64,000 nucleotides of DNA from Pararhizobium capsulatum DSM 1112 (GTDB taxonomy: Bacteria; Pseudomonadota; Alphaproteobacteria; Rhizobiales; Rhizobiaceae). Positions 16,200-25,162 of this stretch are shown here, piece by piece. The notes under the pieces are model-generated. The model had not been told where the DNA came from and searched no databases. It saw only the letters and a program-made list of their open reading frames with translations. Position 1 is the stretch's first letter; each line of letters starts with the position of its first letter. Location: contig NZ_JAUSVF010000003.1 in NCBI RefSeq assembly GCF_030814475.1, positions 1 to 64,000 on the forward strand. The letters are read 5' to 3'. A program made the position numbers and the translations under genes.

Positions 16200-19100
16200 T
16201 CAGATCACGAAAAAGTCCGCATTGGTCAGCGTTGTCCCGGAGGCGAGATTGGCGAACTTTACTGCCCCGCCTGTGGCGCTGCCATTCGAATCGTAGATCA
16301 GCGCACCGGTCGACTTGTTGTAGATGATCCGATCACTGGAATCATGGGCGCTGCTTCCAACATGAAATGCAGCGGCGCCGAGTGTGCCTGTCGACGTCAA
16401 GGCCGTGAAGATCGCATCTTCCAGGTGGATGGTGTCGGCAACAACTGAAAAATCAGTGATGCTATCAACGTTCATCGTCACGCTTAGTGCCATGTTGAAT
16501 ATAAAGGTGTCGCTACCCGTTCCACCGGTCAGTTTGTCGTTGCCGGCGCCGCCGATCAAAGTATCTGCGCCTGCACCACCATCGAGCTTGTTGGCCGCCG
16601 AGTTCCCGGTCAGGGTGTTGGCGAGTGTGTTGCCGACCGCATTGAGGGCGTTGCCGGTCAGCGTCAGGTTCTCCACCTCCGCTGCCAGTGTCAGGCTGAT
16701 GCCGGACAGGATCGTATCGGTACCGCCGCTGCCCAGTTCAGTGACTATATCGCCAGCATTGTCGACGACGTAGATGTCGTTGCCAGCGCCGCCGACTAGC
16801 CTGTCAGCCCCGGCCTTGCCATCGAGCTTGTTGGCCGCCGAGTTCCCGGTCAGGGTGTTGGCGAGTGTGTTGCCGACCGCATTGAGGGCGTTGCCGGTCA
16901 GCGTCAGGTTCTCCACCTCCGCTGCCAGTGTCAGGCTGATGCCGGACAGGATCGTATCGGTACCGCCGCTGCCCAGTTCAGTGACTATATCGCCAGCATT
17001 GTCGACGACGTAGATGTCGTTGCCAGCGCCGCCGACTAGCCTGTCAACCCCGGCCTTGCCATCGAGCTTGTTGGCCGCCGAGTTCCCGGTCAGGGTGTTG
17101 GCGAGTGTGTTGCCGGCCGCATTGAGGGCGTTGCCGGTCAGCGTCAGGTTCTCCACCTCCGCTGCCAGTGTCAGGCTGATGCCGGACAGGATCGTATCGG
17201 TACCGCCGCTGCCCAGTTCAGTGACTATATCGCCAGCATTGTCGACGACGTAGATGTCGTTGCCAGCGCCGCCGACTAGCCTGTCAACCCCGGCCTTGCC
17301 ATCGAGCTTGTTGGCCGCCGAGTTCCCGGTCAGGGTGTTGGCGAGTGTGTTGCCGGCCGCATTGAGGGCGTTGCCGGTCAGCGTCAGGTTCTCCACCTCC
17401 GCTGCCAGTGTCAGGCTGATGCCGGACAGGATCGTATCGGTACCGCCGCTGCCCAGTTCAGTGACTATATCGCCAGCATTGTCGACGACGTAGATGTCGT
17501 TGCCAGCGCCGCCGACTAGCCTGTCAGCCCCGGCCTTGCCATCGAGCTTGTTGGCCGCCGAGTTCCCGGTCAGGGTGTTGGCGAGTGTGTTGCCGGCCGC
17601 ATTGAGGGCGTTGCCGGTCAGCGTCAGGTTCTCCACCTCCGCTGCCAGTGTCAGGCTGATGCCGGACAGGATCGTATCGGTACCGCCGCTGCCCAGTTCA
17701 GTGACTATATCGCCAGCATTGTCGACGACGTAGATGTCGTTGCCAGCGCCGCCGACTAGCCTGTCAGCCCCGGCCTTGCCATCGAGCTTGTTGGCCGCCG
17801 AGTTCCCGGTCAGGGTGTTGGCGAGTGTGTTGCCGGCCGCATTGAGGGCGTTGCCGGTCAGCGTCAGGTTCTCCACCTCCGCTGCCAGTGTCAGGCTGAT
17901 GCCGGACAGGATCGTATCGGTACCGCCGCTGCCCAGTTCAGTGACTATATCGCCAGCATTGTCGACGACGTAGATGTCGTTGCCAGCGCCGCCGACTAGC
18001 CTGTCAACCCCGGCCTTGCCATCGAGCTTGTTGGCCGCCGAGTTCCCGGTCAGGGTGTTGGCGAGTGTGTTGCCGGCCGCATTGAGGGCGTTGCCGGTCA
18101 GCGTCAGGTTCTCCACCTCCGCTGCCAGTGTCAGGCTGATGCCGGACAGGATCGTATCGGTACCGCCGCTGCCCAGTTCAGTGACTATATCGCCAGCATT
18201 GTCGACGACGTAGATGTCGTTGCCAGCGCCGCCGACTAGCCTGTCAACCCCGGCCTTGCCATCGAGCTTGTTGGCCGCCGAGTTCCCGGTCAGGGTGTTG
18301 GCGAGTGTGTTGCCGGCCGCATTGAGGGCGTTGCCGGTCAGCGTCAGGTTCTCCACCTCCGCTGCCAGTGTCAGGCTGATGCCGGACAGGATCGTATCGG
18401 TACCGCCGCTGCCCAGTTCAGCGACTATATCGCCAGCATTGTCGACGACGTAGATGTCGTTGCCAGCGCCGCCGATTAGCTTATCGGCACCTGTGCCACC
18501 ATCGAGCGTGTCATCACCTTCGCCGCCCTGAAGCAGGTCGCCACCCTCGCCTCCGACAAGCACATCCACTCCCCCCTGACCGTTGAGGTCATCGCTACCG
18601 GCGTTACCTGAAAGCCGGTTTGCCCGCGAATCTCCCCAGAGACGATCGCCCGCCGACCCGCCTTCGACATTTTCGATGTTGACCAGCGTGTCCTCCTCTC
18701 CGGTCGAATCGATTGCCGCCAGCCCTGGTGTCGCGCCGTTGAGCGTTACGTCCACCATTCCGCTCGAAGTGGTATAACGTGCAGTGTCCGAACCGGTCCC
18801 GCCGTCGAGTATGTCGTCGCCGAGCCCGCCGTCGATGGTATCGTCCCCACCCCGGGCATCGATAGTGTTGGTGAAAGACGATCCGACGATCAAATCGTTC
18901 CCATCCGTGGCGATGACGTTTTCGAAATTGCTGAAACCGGTTCCTGCGATTGTGAACAAGACACCTTCCCCCAGGAAGATGGTGCCGCCCGACGTGTTGC
19001 CGGACAGATCAAGCGTATCATTGCCGGTGCCGCCGTCCCAAAATCCGCCTGCTCCCACGGCAATATTGTGCAGGATGTCGTCGCCCGCCCCGCCGATGAC

Positions 19101-20693
19101 GCTATTGGCCGCCCCGTCGGCCCCGCCGTCAGTGATGGTGTCATTGTCGTTGCCGCCGTCGAGCGTATCATTGCCAAGCCCGCCAACCAGAGTGTCATTG
19201 CCGTCTTCGCCATTGATAACGTCGTTGCCGTCTTTCCCTTGCAGCAGGTTATCCACGCCATTGCCGCCGATCGCGTCATCGCCTGAGCCGCCTTTGACGT
19301 TTTCGATGTTCAGGATGATGTCGGTTTCGGAAGATCCGCTGATCGCCCCGCCCGCCGCCAGCGATACGCCAACTGTTGTGGTGCGATCGGAATAATCGAC
19401 GGTGTCGATGCCTTCGCCGCCGTCGATTGTATCGTTGCCGAGCCCGCCAGTCAGGATATCGTTTCCGGTGCCGCCCTTGAGCACATCGGCCCCTGCCTGG
19501 CCATCAATCACGTCGTCGCCGCCGAACCCCAAAAGAGTGTCGTCACCATTGCCCCCTGCAATTGTGTCGTTGCCTGTGCCCAATACATAGGTTCGGAGCG
19601 GATCCTGGGACGTGCTGAAGATGTTGGTGCCTATAGCGACCGGCACCCCGTCGATGATACGGACGGTGAGATCGGTTAGGTAAACACCAACATCAAGGCT
19701 GCGGCGGGAAACCAATTCGAGCGATCCGCTCGCTTCAATACGCAGCAGGGTTATCTCGCCGGCAGAACAGGCGGCCACAAAGGTCTCGCCATCGAGGACG
19801 AAAGTTTCAACCTCAAGCACTTGTGCTATGTCGGTGAAAGTGGAGACAGGGGTCAGGGTTCCGTCGTCCTCAAGCCTCAAGACCGAGATGGGCATTGGGT
19901 CCGCGACCTTGGTCAAGGGATTTGCGGTCAAGACATAGGCCGTGTCGTCTATGACAGCGGTTGCCAGGTCGCTGGGATAAAAGATCTCGGGAGTCGTGGC
20001 TGCATTTACGCTGGAAGCGTCGACAATCGTACCATCGGACAGAATCTCGTACACAAAGAGTATCGATGTTCCAGAAAGTAGCTGCGGAAGAGCTTCGATC
20101 AAAAATGTGCGTCCCCCGACCGTCAAGGCTGTCGAGTCCTTGGTGAAGAGACTACCCGCCTCGAGGGAGGCCGTCATGGTGAGTAGACCGTCCGATCCAA
20201 TCCGGAACAGATTGAGGAAGTCTCCGCCGCGCGTATAAAGATATGTCTTGTCCCCGGCCGAAAAGCTATGCATGGCCTCGCCAAGGCCGAATACAGGGCC
20301 GGTGAAAATCGTGCCTTCCGCCACTTTCTGGATTAGAGTGAGCGTTCCATCGGCAGCGATGGAAAAAACGTTGAGGGCTTCGAGGTTACCTTCGCCTGTG
20401 CCCCCTACGACATAGAGAAAATTCTGGCCATTGATGGCGGCGGCGGTCACCTGCTGGGCGCCGATCAGCGGAATCGCGGCGCTGGTTTCAAAGTTCAGAA
20501 TGTTCGTGAGCGAACCATCCGATCCGACCCGGAAAGCGCTCAAGCCGTCGTCGTCCTTGCCAACGACATAGGCGAAGGTTCCGAGTGCCGAGGTGACCAT
20601 CGCGATATCCGATGCCCCATCGAGCTGAAGGGCCGGATCATCGGTATCAAGCACCGTATCACCCGGGGCGAATGCACCCACTACGACAACCAT
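16200..20693 (-). CDS. large RTX protein with lactonase-like N-terminus and eight tandem repeats
   Basis: 1497 aa. Residues ~20-370 form repeated beta blades (AYVVGKDDDGLSAFRVGSDG, LNVFSIAADGTLTLIQKV, ISVLRLEDDGTLTPVS), resembling a 6-phosphogluconolactonase-type propeller. RTX nonapeptides follow (GTGNDTIAGGNGDDTLLGFG and many more), then ~8 near-identical 80-residue modules, each with one RTX pair (LVGGAGNDIYVVDNAGDIV) and a beta helix (SLTLAAEVENLTLTGNALNA), then the typical C-terminal signal ending TNADFFVI. No Sec signal; type I export expected. Likely an adhesin, biofilm or calcium-dependent surface protein. GAGG sits before ATG 20693. Confidence 0.9.
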   Translation of the reverse strand: MVVVVGAFAPGDTVLDTDDPALQLDGASDIAMVTSALGTFAYVVGKDDDGLSAFRVGSDGSLTNILNFETSAAIPLIGAQQVTAAAINGQNFLYVVGGTGEGNLEALNVFSIAADGTLTLIQKVAEGTIFTGPVFGLGEAMHSFSAGDKTYLYTRGGDFLNLFRIGSDGLLTMTASLEAGSLFTKDSTALTVGGRTFLIEALPQLLSGTSILFVYEILSDGTIVDASSVNAATTPEIFYPSDLATAVIDDTAYVLTANPLTKVADPMPISVLRLEDDGTLTPVSTFTDIAQVLEVETFVLDGETFVAACSAGEITLLRIEASGSLELVSRRSLDVGVYLTDLTVRIIDGVPVAIGTNIFSTSQDPLRTYVLGTGNDTIAGGNGDDTLLGFGGDDVIDGQAGADVLKGGTGNDILTGGLGNDTIDGGEGIDTVDYSDRTTTVGVSLAAGGAISGSSETDIILNIENVKGGSGDDAIGGNGVDNLLQGKDGNDVINGEDGNDTLVGGLGNDTLDGGNDNDTITDGGADGAANSVIGGAGDDILHNIAVGAGGFWDGGTGNDTLDLSGNTSGGTIFLGEGVLFTIAGTGFSNFENVIATDGNDLIVGSSFTNTIDARGGDDTIDGGLGDDILDGGTGSDTARYTTSSGMVDVTLNGATPGLAAIDSTGEEDTLVNIENVEGGSAGDRLWGDSRANRLSGNAGSDDLNGQGGVDVLVGGEGGDLLQGGEGDDTLDGGTGADKLIGGAGNDIYVVDNAGDIVAELGSGGTDTILSGISLTLAAEVENLTLTGNALNAAGNTLANTLTGNSAANKLDGKAGVDRLVGGAGNDIYVVDNAGDIVTELGSGGTDTILSGISLTLAAEVENLTLTGNALNAAGNTLANTLTGNSAANKLDGKAGVDRLVGGAGNDIYVVDNAGDIVTELGSGGTDTILSGISLTLAAEVENLTLTGNALNAAGNTLANTLTGNSAANKLDGKAGADRLVGGAGNDIYVVDNAGDIVTELGSGGTDTILSGISLTLAAEVENLTLTGNALNAAGNTLANTLTGNSAANKLDGKAGADRLVGGAGNDIYVVDNAGDIVTELGSGGTDTILSGISLTLAAEVENLTLTGNALNAAGNTLANTLTGNSAANKLDGKAGVDRLVGGAGNDIYVVDNAGDIVTELGSGGTDTILSGISLTLAAEVENLTLTGNALNAAGNTLANTLTGNSAANKLDGKAGVDRLVGGAGNDIYVVDNAGDIVTELGSGGTDTILSGISLTLAAEVENLTLTGNALNAVGNTLANTLTGNSAANKLDGKAGADRLVGGAGNDIYVVDNAGDIVTELGSGGTDTILSGISLTLAAEVENLTLTGNALNAVGNTLANTLTGNSAANKLDGGAGADTLIGGAGNDKLTGGTGSDTFIFNMALSVTMNVDSITDFSVVADTIHLEDAIFTALTSTGTLGAAAFHVGSSAHDSSDRIIYNKSTGALIYDSNGSATGGAVKFANLASGTTLTNADFFVI
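16581..18500 (-). repeat. eight 240-bp tandem repeats inside the RTX gene
   Basis: Eight consecutive 240-bp units (starts near 16581, 16821, 17061, 17301, 17541, 17781, 18021, 18261) are almost identical at nucleotide level. I see only a few variable sites: a GAC/GGC change in two units, AGCC versus AACC at the unit junction, and one GTG to GCG in the last unit. The unit length is a multiple of three (80 codons), so copy-number changes keep the frame. Confidence 0.95.
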
Positions 20694-20918
20694 GCCTCAA
20701 CCCCCGTGTCTGCTAATTTGCACCCGTGTTAGCCGAAATGGCCAATGTGCCGACCTGCCTGTCCAGTTGCCGCACACATCGCCTCGGGGCAACGGGCGAC
20801 CGCCGGTCAGTGGCGATCGCCCACCAAAAGCAAGGCTGATTGCCTGCTCCCGCGTCCTCTTGCTCTGAGGTGGTCCCCGTGAGCTCGAGGCCGAAGCGAA
20901 CGTTTAGTGAAGCGTAAT

Positions 20919-21134
20919 TTACCAGCGACTGTAGTACGACCAACCACCTAACGTGCCAACAGCGATACCAAACGCAAGACCCATCATAGGGTCGGCCGTC
21001 ATAGCCGCCATTATAAACCCAAAGCCAGCACCTATTGCGACATCGATAGCCATGATCATCAACGGTAACTGACGGTTGGGCGGAAGAACAGACAGCCAAT
21101 TGTGGAGGCTTGCCTTTTCTACCCTGTTCACCAT
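20919..21134 (-). CDS. small glycine-rich membrane protein, 71 aa
   Basis: Reads MVNRVEKASLHNWLSVLPPN followed by two hydrophobic, glycine- and alanine-rich segments (MIMAIDVAIGAGFGFIMAAM; MMGLAFGIAVGTLGGW), probably a two-helix inner-membrane protein. A longer overlapping frame (20713-21099) has poor composition and was rejected. It lies upstream of the RTX gene on the same strand, with ~225 nt between. Function unknown. Confidence 0.55.
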   Translation of the reverse strand: MVNRVEKASLHNWLSVLPPNRQLPLMIMAIDVAIGAGFGFIMAAMTADPMMGLAFGIAVGTLGGWSYYSRW

Positions 21135-21839
21135 TCGGGGTAGGCGTTTTTTCAGGTTGGCCGGTTGTCCTTAGTTCCGGTCAGTTGTCGAACAGTGTTA
21201 AGATGGAAAGATGAGCGCCTTCTATATATTTCAAGAAAACTTGCACGACCCGAGAAGTTCGGAAACTATCGGAAGGTAGTAACGTTGTCGCCGCATACTA
21301 ACATATTGAAATAGAAATATGTATTCTGTTTTACGTCGGGACCCCGTTCCCCAAAGGTTTCCGACCGCCAGATTTCAACCGGACCTTACGACAATTTCGT
21401 TCTCAGACACAATACGTCCCCCATTTCTTTCAGCGTGGTGGCGAATAGTCACGGCCATACAGCATAGCCGTTAGGTGGTCGGGAGGAAGAAGGATGTGCG
21501 GAACAACGGCCCGCGTTAGAGACCTGCATCCGATCCCCAACTCTGCGTGATCCGATTTTTTGCACAAGGGGAGGGTGCTGTTCCGTTTTCGGACTGCTCC
21601 TCGCGGAGCGACAATGATCGAGAACCGACACGTCAGTCCGTCGGCCTATGAGAGGCCTCCGAAGCCCTCGGGCCGGAGAATGCTGCGGTTGCGATTGCTT
21701 GCATTCTCGAGCGGGCAGGGCACATAAATTCGGCCGGCGGCTAGGTGGAAAACTCGCATTGACAGGTTCTTGTCCAATCCCGTGCGACAAGACCCCAGAC
21801 GCGAAGTTTCTATTCCCGAGCGGGACTGCACGAATCCGT
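21135..21839. other. non-coding stretch, no gene seen
   Basis: About 700 bases without a convincing gene. Arginine/serine-rich frames at 21449-21790 look like chance. AT-rich sequence around 21210-21340 could include promoters but no clear element is seen. Confidence 0.4.
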
Positions 21840-22065
21840 TGAGACTGGAGAAACTGTCTCCTTCGGCTCCGCTGATCGCGTTGGCAGCCGCGCTGCCGTA
21901 GAGGGTGTCATTGAAGTTTGAACCGGAAAGGTTCTCAATCGACACGTAGGTGTCGCCTTTCGCGTCGCCAGTATTGATTGACGGAGATGTCACGACGTCG
22001 TCCTCAAATAGTTGCGAGACGTGGTTCATATTAGAGTTCTTTACTGCCGGCGACGGTCTATTCAT
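21840..22065 (-). pseudogene. RTX protein N-terminal fossil
   Basis: The frame from 22065 reads NHVSQLFEDDVVTSPSINTG, then GDTYVSIENLSGSNFNDTLY and GSAAANAISGAEGD, the usual lead-in to an RTX block (SIENLxGSxFNDTLxGxxxANxLxG). After residue ~75 the similarity stops and the frame runs on with unrelated sequence to 21646. A third RTX relic in this neighbourhood. Confidence 0.6.
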
Positions 22066-22267
22066 CGCCGGTGTCTCCCGCTAGTTCATCAGCGACGGAG
22101 GCGAGCCAGTGGCTGCCCCACGCCACTGGCTCATGAGGACGACAAGATTGCTAAGCTTGACCGCGACCTCGAGAATTCGGTTCTTGTAGGCTGAATCATC
22201 GAATTAGGTGTATTTAAGCGGTTCCTTTAACACTTAAATCAACTGTTTAAAGCAACGTGGGTTAAAA

Positions 22268-22341
22268 GGCCCCGTGGCGGAGCGGTTACGCAGGGGAGTG
22301 CAAATCTCTATAGCTTGGTTCGAATCCAAGCGGGGCCTCCA
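22268..22341 (+). tRNA. tRNA-Cys (anticodon GCA)
   Basis: A complete cloverleaf: acceptor GGCCCCG (22268-22274) pairs with CGGGGCC (22331-22337), discriminator U as expected for tRNA-Cys, then encoded CCA (22339-22341). The anticodon stem GGGGA/TCTCT encloses loop GTGCAAA with anticodon GCA. The T arm CTTGG-TTCGAAT-CCAAG is perfect. The anticodon stem has two G-U pairs, suggesting a divergent, possibly secondary copy. Confidence 0.95.
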
Positions 22342-22446
22342 TTTTCAGAACGTGGCAAATTCCCGCAAGCAAATTAGGCTGGGCAGCCTTTCAATGCTCC
22401 CTGCATAGATTGTAGTCCTCTTTCCTCGCCCGGTTTTCTGTAGACG

Positions 22447-22962
22447 CTAATTGGTCGTCGCAACGGCCGCCGTGAACCGCGGCCTTGCAAACTGCGTGTT
22501 TGAATAGTTAGCAACCTCCATGGGGCGAAAGGTGTTGATGGCCGGAGGCGTGACTTCTGTCTCTACAAGGATCAGCGAGTCTCCGTCTGATAGTAGTGGC
22601 AGGTGTTCGATGGGAAAGGCTGCGGTCGTCAGGCTGGCCAGAGGAGAGACCGCATAGGACCACTGCACCGTGAACTTGCCCGCATCCTTTTTGACCCTGC
22701 TCACCCGAAACTTTGAGTGCGCGGAATCTCGCGCCGCTATTTTCAGAAACAATTCGTGAGTGGTCTTCAGAAAGGCGTTATCCACCGTTGTTCGCCTCGA
22801 CACGACATCGGCTACTGTGAAAGTCGCTTTTTCCGCCAGTTTTCAATCGAAAAGCGCGAAGATCGAGACAGTTGCGATCAGGATCGTCAGCAACATCTGG
22901 AAGACGAGTGAGAACTCAATGACACTATCACCCTTCCGGGTTTCAGTGCCGCGTTCTGGCAA
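22447..22962 (-). pseudogene. TadE-like pilus-assembly protein with internal stop
   Basis: A single frame of 172 codons reads GDSVIEFSLVFQMLLTILIA then TVSIFALFD, a TadE/TadG-type N-terminal transmembrane helix with the conserved Glu. It then meets TGA (22843-22845) and continues without shift as KLAEKATFTVADVVSRRTTV to RPRFTAAVATTN. Relatives usually have Trp after FD, so TGG to TGA is the simplest reading. The C-terminal piece alone (118 aa from 22800) would lack the membrane anchor. The first codon is uncertain (TTG 22962 is a guess). No other tad genes lie in the window. Confidence 0.65.
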
Positions 22963-23201
22963 TTGATTTTGGAGGGAGTACCGGAACCGTGCGCGCAGGC
23001 GTACACGGGTGGTGGGGTGAGACTGACCATAACGAAGATCATCCGGTGAGCGTTGAGGTGGTCTTTCAAGATATCGACGCCAATCGGTCGCGACGTCGAA
23101 TTGCCCATCCAGCGTGTTGTCATGACTACGAAAGGCCGGCCATGCAAGAAACGGTTTCCACTTTCAGACGCGGTCAACGTCCATTCACCAACCGACTGTT
23201 G

Positions 23202-23609
23202 TCAAGGTATGTCGAATTCCGGGTCGACGGGGATCTGCATTGCCGTCACCAGATGGTTCGTCTGGGCGGCGAGGCCGATAACTGAAAGCAGTTCGCCATG
23301 TTGCGCATCGGTCATGCCGCGCGCCCTGGCGGCAGCCGTGTGCGAATGTACGCAGTAGGAGCAGCCGTTGGCCGTTGAGACAGCGATATAGATCATTTCC
23401 CGTGCCAGCGGGTCTAGCGTGCCTTCGACGGCCATCACCGCTTTCAGCCCTTCCCATGTGCGTTTGAGAAGAGCCGGATCATTGGCGAGGCCGCGCCAGA
23501 AATTGTTGATGAAGTCGGATTTACGGGTAGTGCGGATGTCGTCGAAGACGAGCTTGATGGCAGGATTGGCTTCGGCTTCCTGATCGCTCAGAAGTTTTAC
23601 AGTGGTCAC
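23202..23609 (-). CDS. AhpD-like / carboxymuconolactone decarboxylase family protein
   Basis: 135 aa from GTG 23609, preceded by GGGAG. The C83-x-x-C86 motif with downstream His (NGCSYCVHSHTAAARARGM) is the redox centre of AhpD-like alkylhydroperoxidases. The helical context (DPLAREMIYIAVSTANGC) is typical of the family. It follows the ABC ATPase gene by 25 nt on the same strand, so it is the last gene of the CUT2 operon. In sugar operons such proteins are of unproven function; an accessory redox or lactone role is possible. Confidence 0.85.
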   Translation of the reverse strand: MTTVKLLSDQEAEANPAIKLVFDDIRTTRKSDFINNFWRGLANDPALLKRTWEGLKAVMAVEGTLDPLAREMIYIAVSTANGCSYCVHSHTAAARARGMTDAQHGELLSVIGLAAQTNHLVTAMQIPVDPEFDIP

Positions 23610-23634
23610 GTCTGTCTCCCTTGCCGATTTGCCG

Positions 23635-25161
23635 TCAATGGACGGCGGCATACATGATCTTTTCTTCCGTCGATTCCGCCGGCGAGAATTCCTCGACGAT
23701 GCGCCCCTGCCGGCAGACCAGGATGCGGTCCGACAAGTTCATGATTTCGGGCAGATAGGACGAAATAACGACAACTGCCAGCCCTTCATCGGCCAGCCGA
23801 TTGATGATCTGATGGATTTCGGCGATGGCGCCGACATCGACGCCGCGTGTCGGCTCGTCGAAGATGACGATGCGCGGCTTCTGTATGAGCCCCTTGCCGA
23901 TGACCACTTTCTGCTGGTTGCCGCCGGAAAGCTCGACCACGCGCGCATTGTCGTTGATGGCGCGGATGTTAAGCATCTCCGTCCATTCGGCCGAAAGCAC
24001 GTGCATCTCCTTCAAGCTGATTACCTTGCTCCTCTCGTGCCCGGCGGCCAACAGGCCGGAAAAGAGGTTTTCGGCGATCGACATGGTCTCGAAAAAACCC
24101 TCGCTCTTGCGGTCCTCGGTGACGTAGACAATACCGTCATTGACCGCCTCACGTGGCACGGTGTAGCGCACAGGCTTGTCGTAGAGTTCGATGGTGCCGC
24201 CGCGCTTGAAATCGCGTTTGTAGATGCCGGACACGACCTTGAATGTCTCGGTTCGGCCCGAACCGATGAGGCCGAAGATGCCAGTGATCTGGCCATCGAA
24301 TATGGAAAAGGAATTGTTTCGCACGATATTGCTCATCGAAATATCCTGCACCGACAACACCTTCCTGCCGGGCTTGCGGAGCTTTGTCTCATCGCGCTGA
24401 CGGTAAAGCTCCGCCGAAAGTGTGCGGCCCACCATGGCGGCGATGATCTTCTCGCGGTTAAAAGTCGCCGTCTCGCCCGACGCGACTAGCTCACCGTCGC
24501 GAAGGATCGTGATGCGGTCGGATATCATCAGAGCCTCTTCGAGCGCGTGACTGATAAAGACAATCGAAACGCCCCGGGTTTTGAGACGCCTGACCAATGC
24601 AAAGAAATGCCGCTTCTCCTCCGGCGTCAGCGTCGCTGTCGGTTCGTCGAAGATGATAATCTCCGCGTTGTGATGGACGGCGCGGGCGATTTCCACCATC
24701 TGGCGCTTGGCAGCGCCCAGCGTTTCGACCATTGCGGTCGGATCGACTGGAAAGTTGAGGGATTGCAGGAACTGCTGTGCGGAAATGTATATGCCACGCA
24801 GCCGGTTTAGGAAACCTACGGAGCCGAGATAGAGATTCTGCGCCACCGTCATTGATGGCACGAGGCTTGTTTCCTGAAACACCATGGCGATGCCAGCCTG
24901 AAGGGCTCCATGCGGTGTCTTGTAAGCAATCTCGGTACCATGGTGGAACATCCTGCCGGATGTCATCTCAACGACTCCGGCAATGATTTTGGTCAGTGTC
25001 GATTTGCCAGCGCCGTTTTCGCCAAGCAGCGCGTGGATTTCGCCTTTGCGCAGATGGAAGCTGACATTCTTGACGGCCGGAACGCCCCGATAGGTTTTGG
25101 TGACGCCTTCGAGCTGGACAATGATCTCTCCATCGGCGGTCTTTCCGGTAACGTTCTGCAT
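23635..25161 (-). CDS. sugar ABC transporter ATPase, CUT2 (RbsA/MglA type)
   Basis: Two fused nucleotide-binding domains, 508 aa. The first has an intact Walker A (GENGAGKST), a degenerate signature (LGAAKRQMVEIARA) and Walker B (IIIFDEPTATLT). The second has a degenerate P-loop (GLIGSGRTE) but a good signature (LSGGNQQKV) and IVIFDEPTRGVDVG, the asymmetric layout of ribose/galactose importers. ATG 25161 starts one base after the TGA of the upstream SMP-30 gene. It energises the two permeases of this operon. Confidence 0.93.
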   Translation of the reverse strand: MQNVTGKTADGEIIVQLEGVTKTYRGVPAVKNVSFHLRKGEIHALLGENGAGKSTLTKIIAGVVEMTSGRMFHHGTEIAYKTPHGALQAGIAMVFQETSLVPSMTVAQNLYLGSVGFLNRLRGIYISAQQFLQSLNFPVDPTAMVETLGAAKRQMVEIARAVHHNAEIIIFDEPTATLTPEEKRHFFALVRRLKTRGVSIVFISHALEEALMISDRITILRDGELVASGETATFNREKIIAAMVGRTLSAELYRQRDETKLRKPGRKVLSVQDISMSNIVRNNSFSIFDGQITGIFGLIGSGRTETFKVVSGIYKRDFKRGGTIELYDKPVRYTVPREAVNDGIVYVTEDRKSEGFFETMSIAENLFSGLLAAGHERSKVISLKEMHVLSAEWTEMLNIRAINDNARVVELSGGNQQKVVIGKGLIQKPRIVIFDEPTRGVDVGAIAEIHQIINRLADEGLAVVVISSYLPEIMNLSDRILVCRQGRIVEEFSPAESTEEKIMYAAVH

Positions 25162-25162
25162 C

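Noticed and set aside
16774..18453. Series of 79-codon plus-strand frames repeating every 240 bp
   Set aside because: Antisense image of the RTX repeats; proline/serine-rich with no independent evidence.
16581..18500. CRISPR-like array
   Set aside because: Repeat units are 240 bp with no spacers and encode protein in frame.
20713..21099. 128-codon minus-strand frame
   Set aside because: Overlaps the better 71-aa membrane protein; unusual Cys/Trp/Arg-rich composition.
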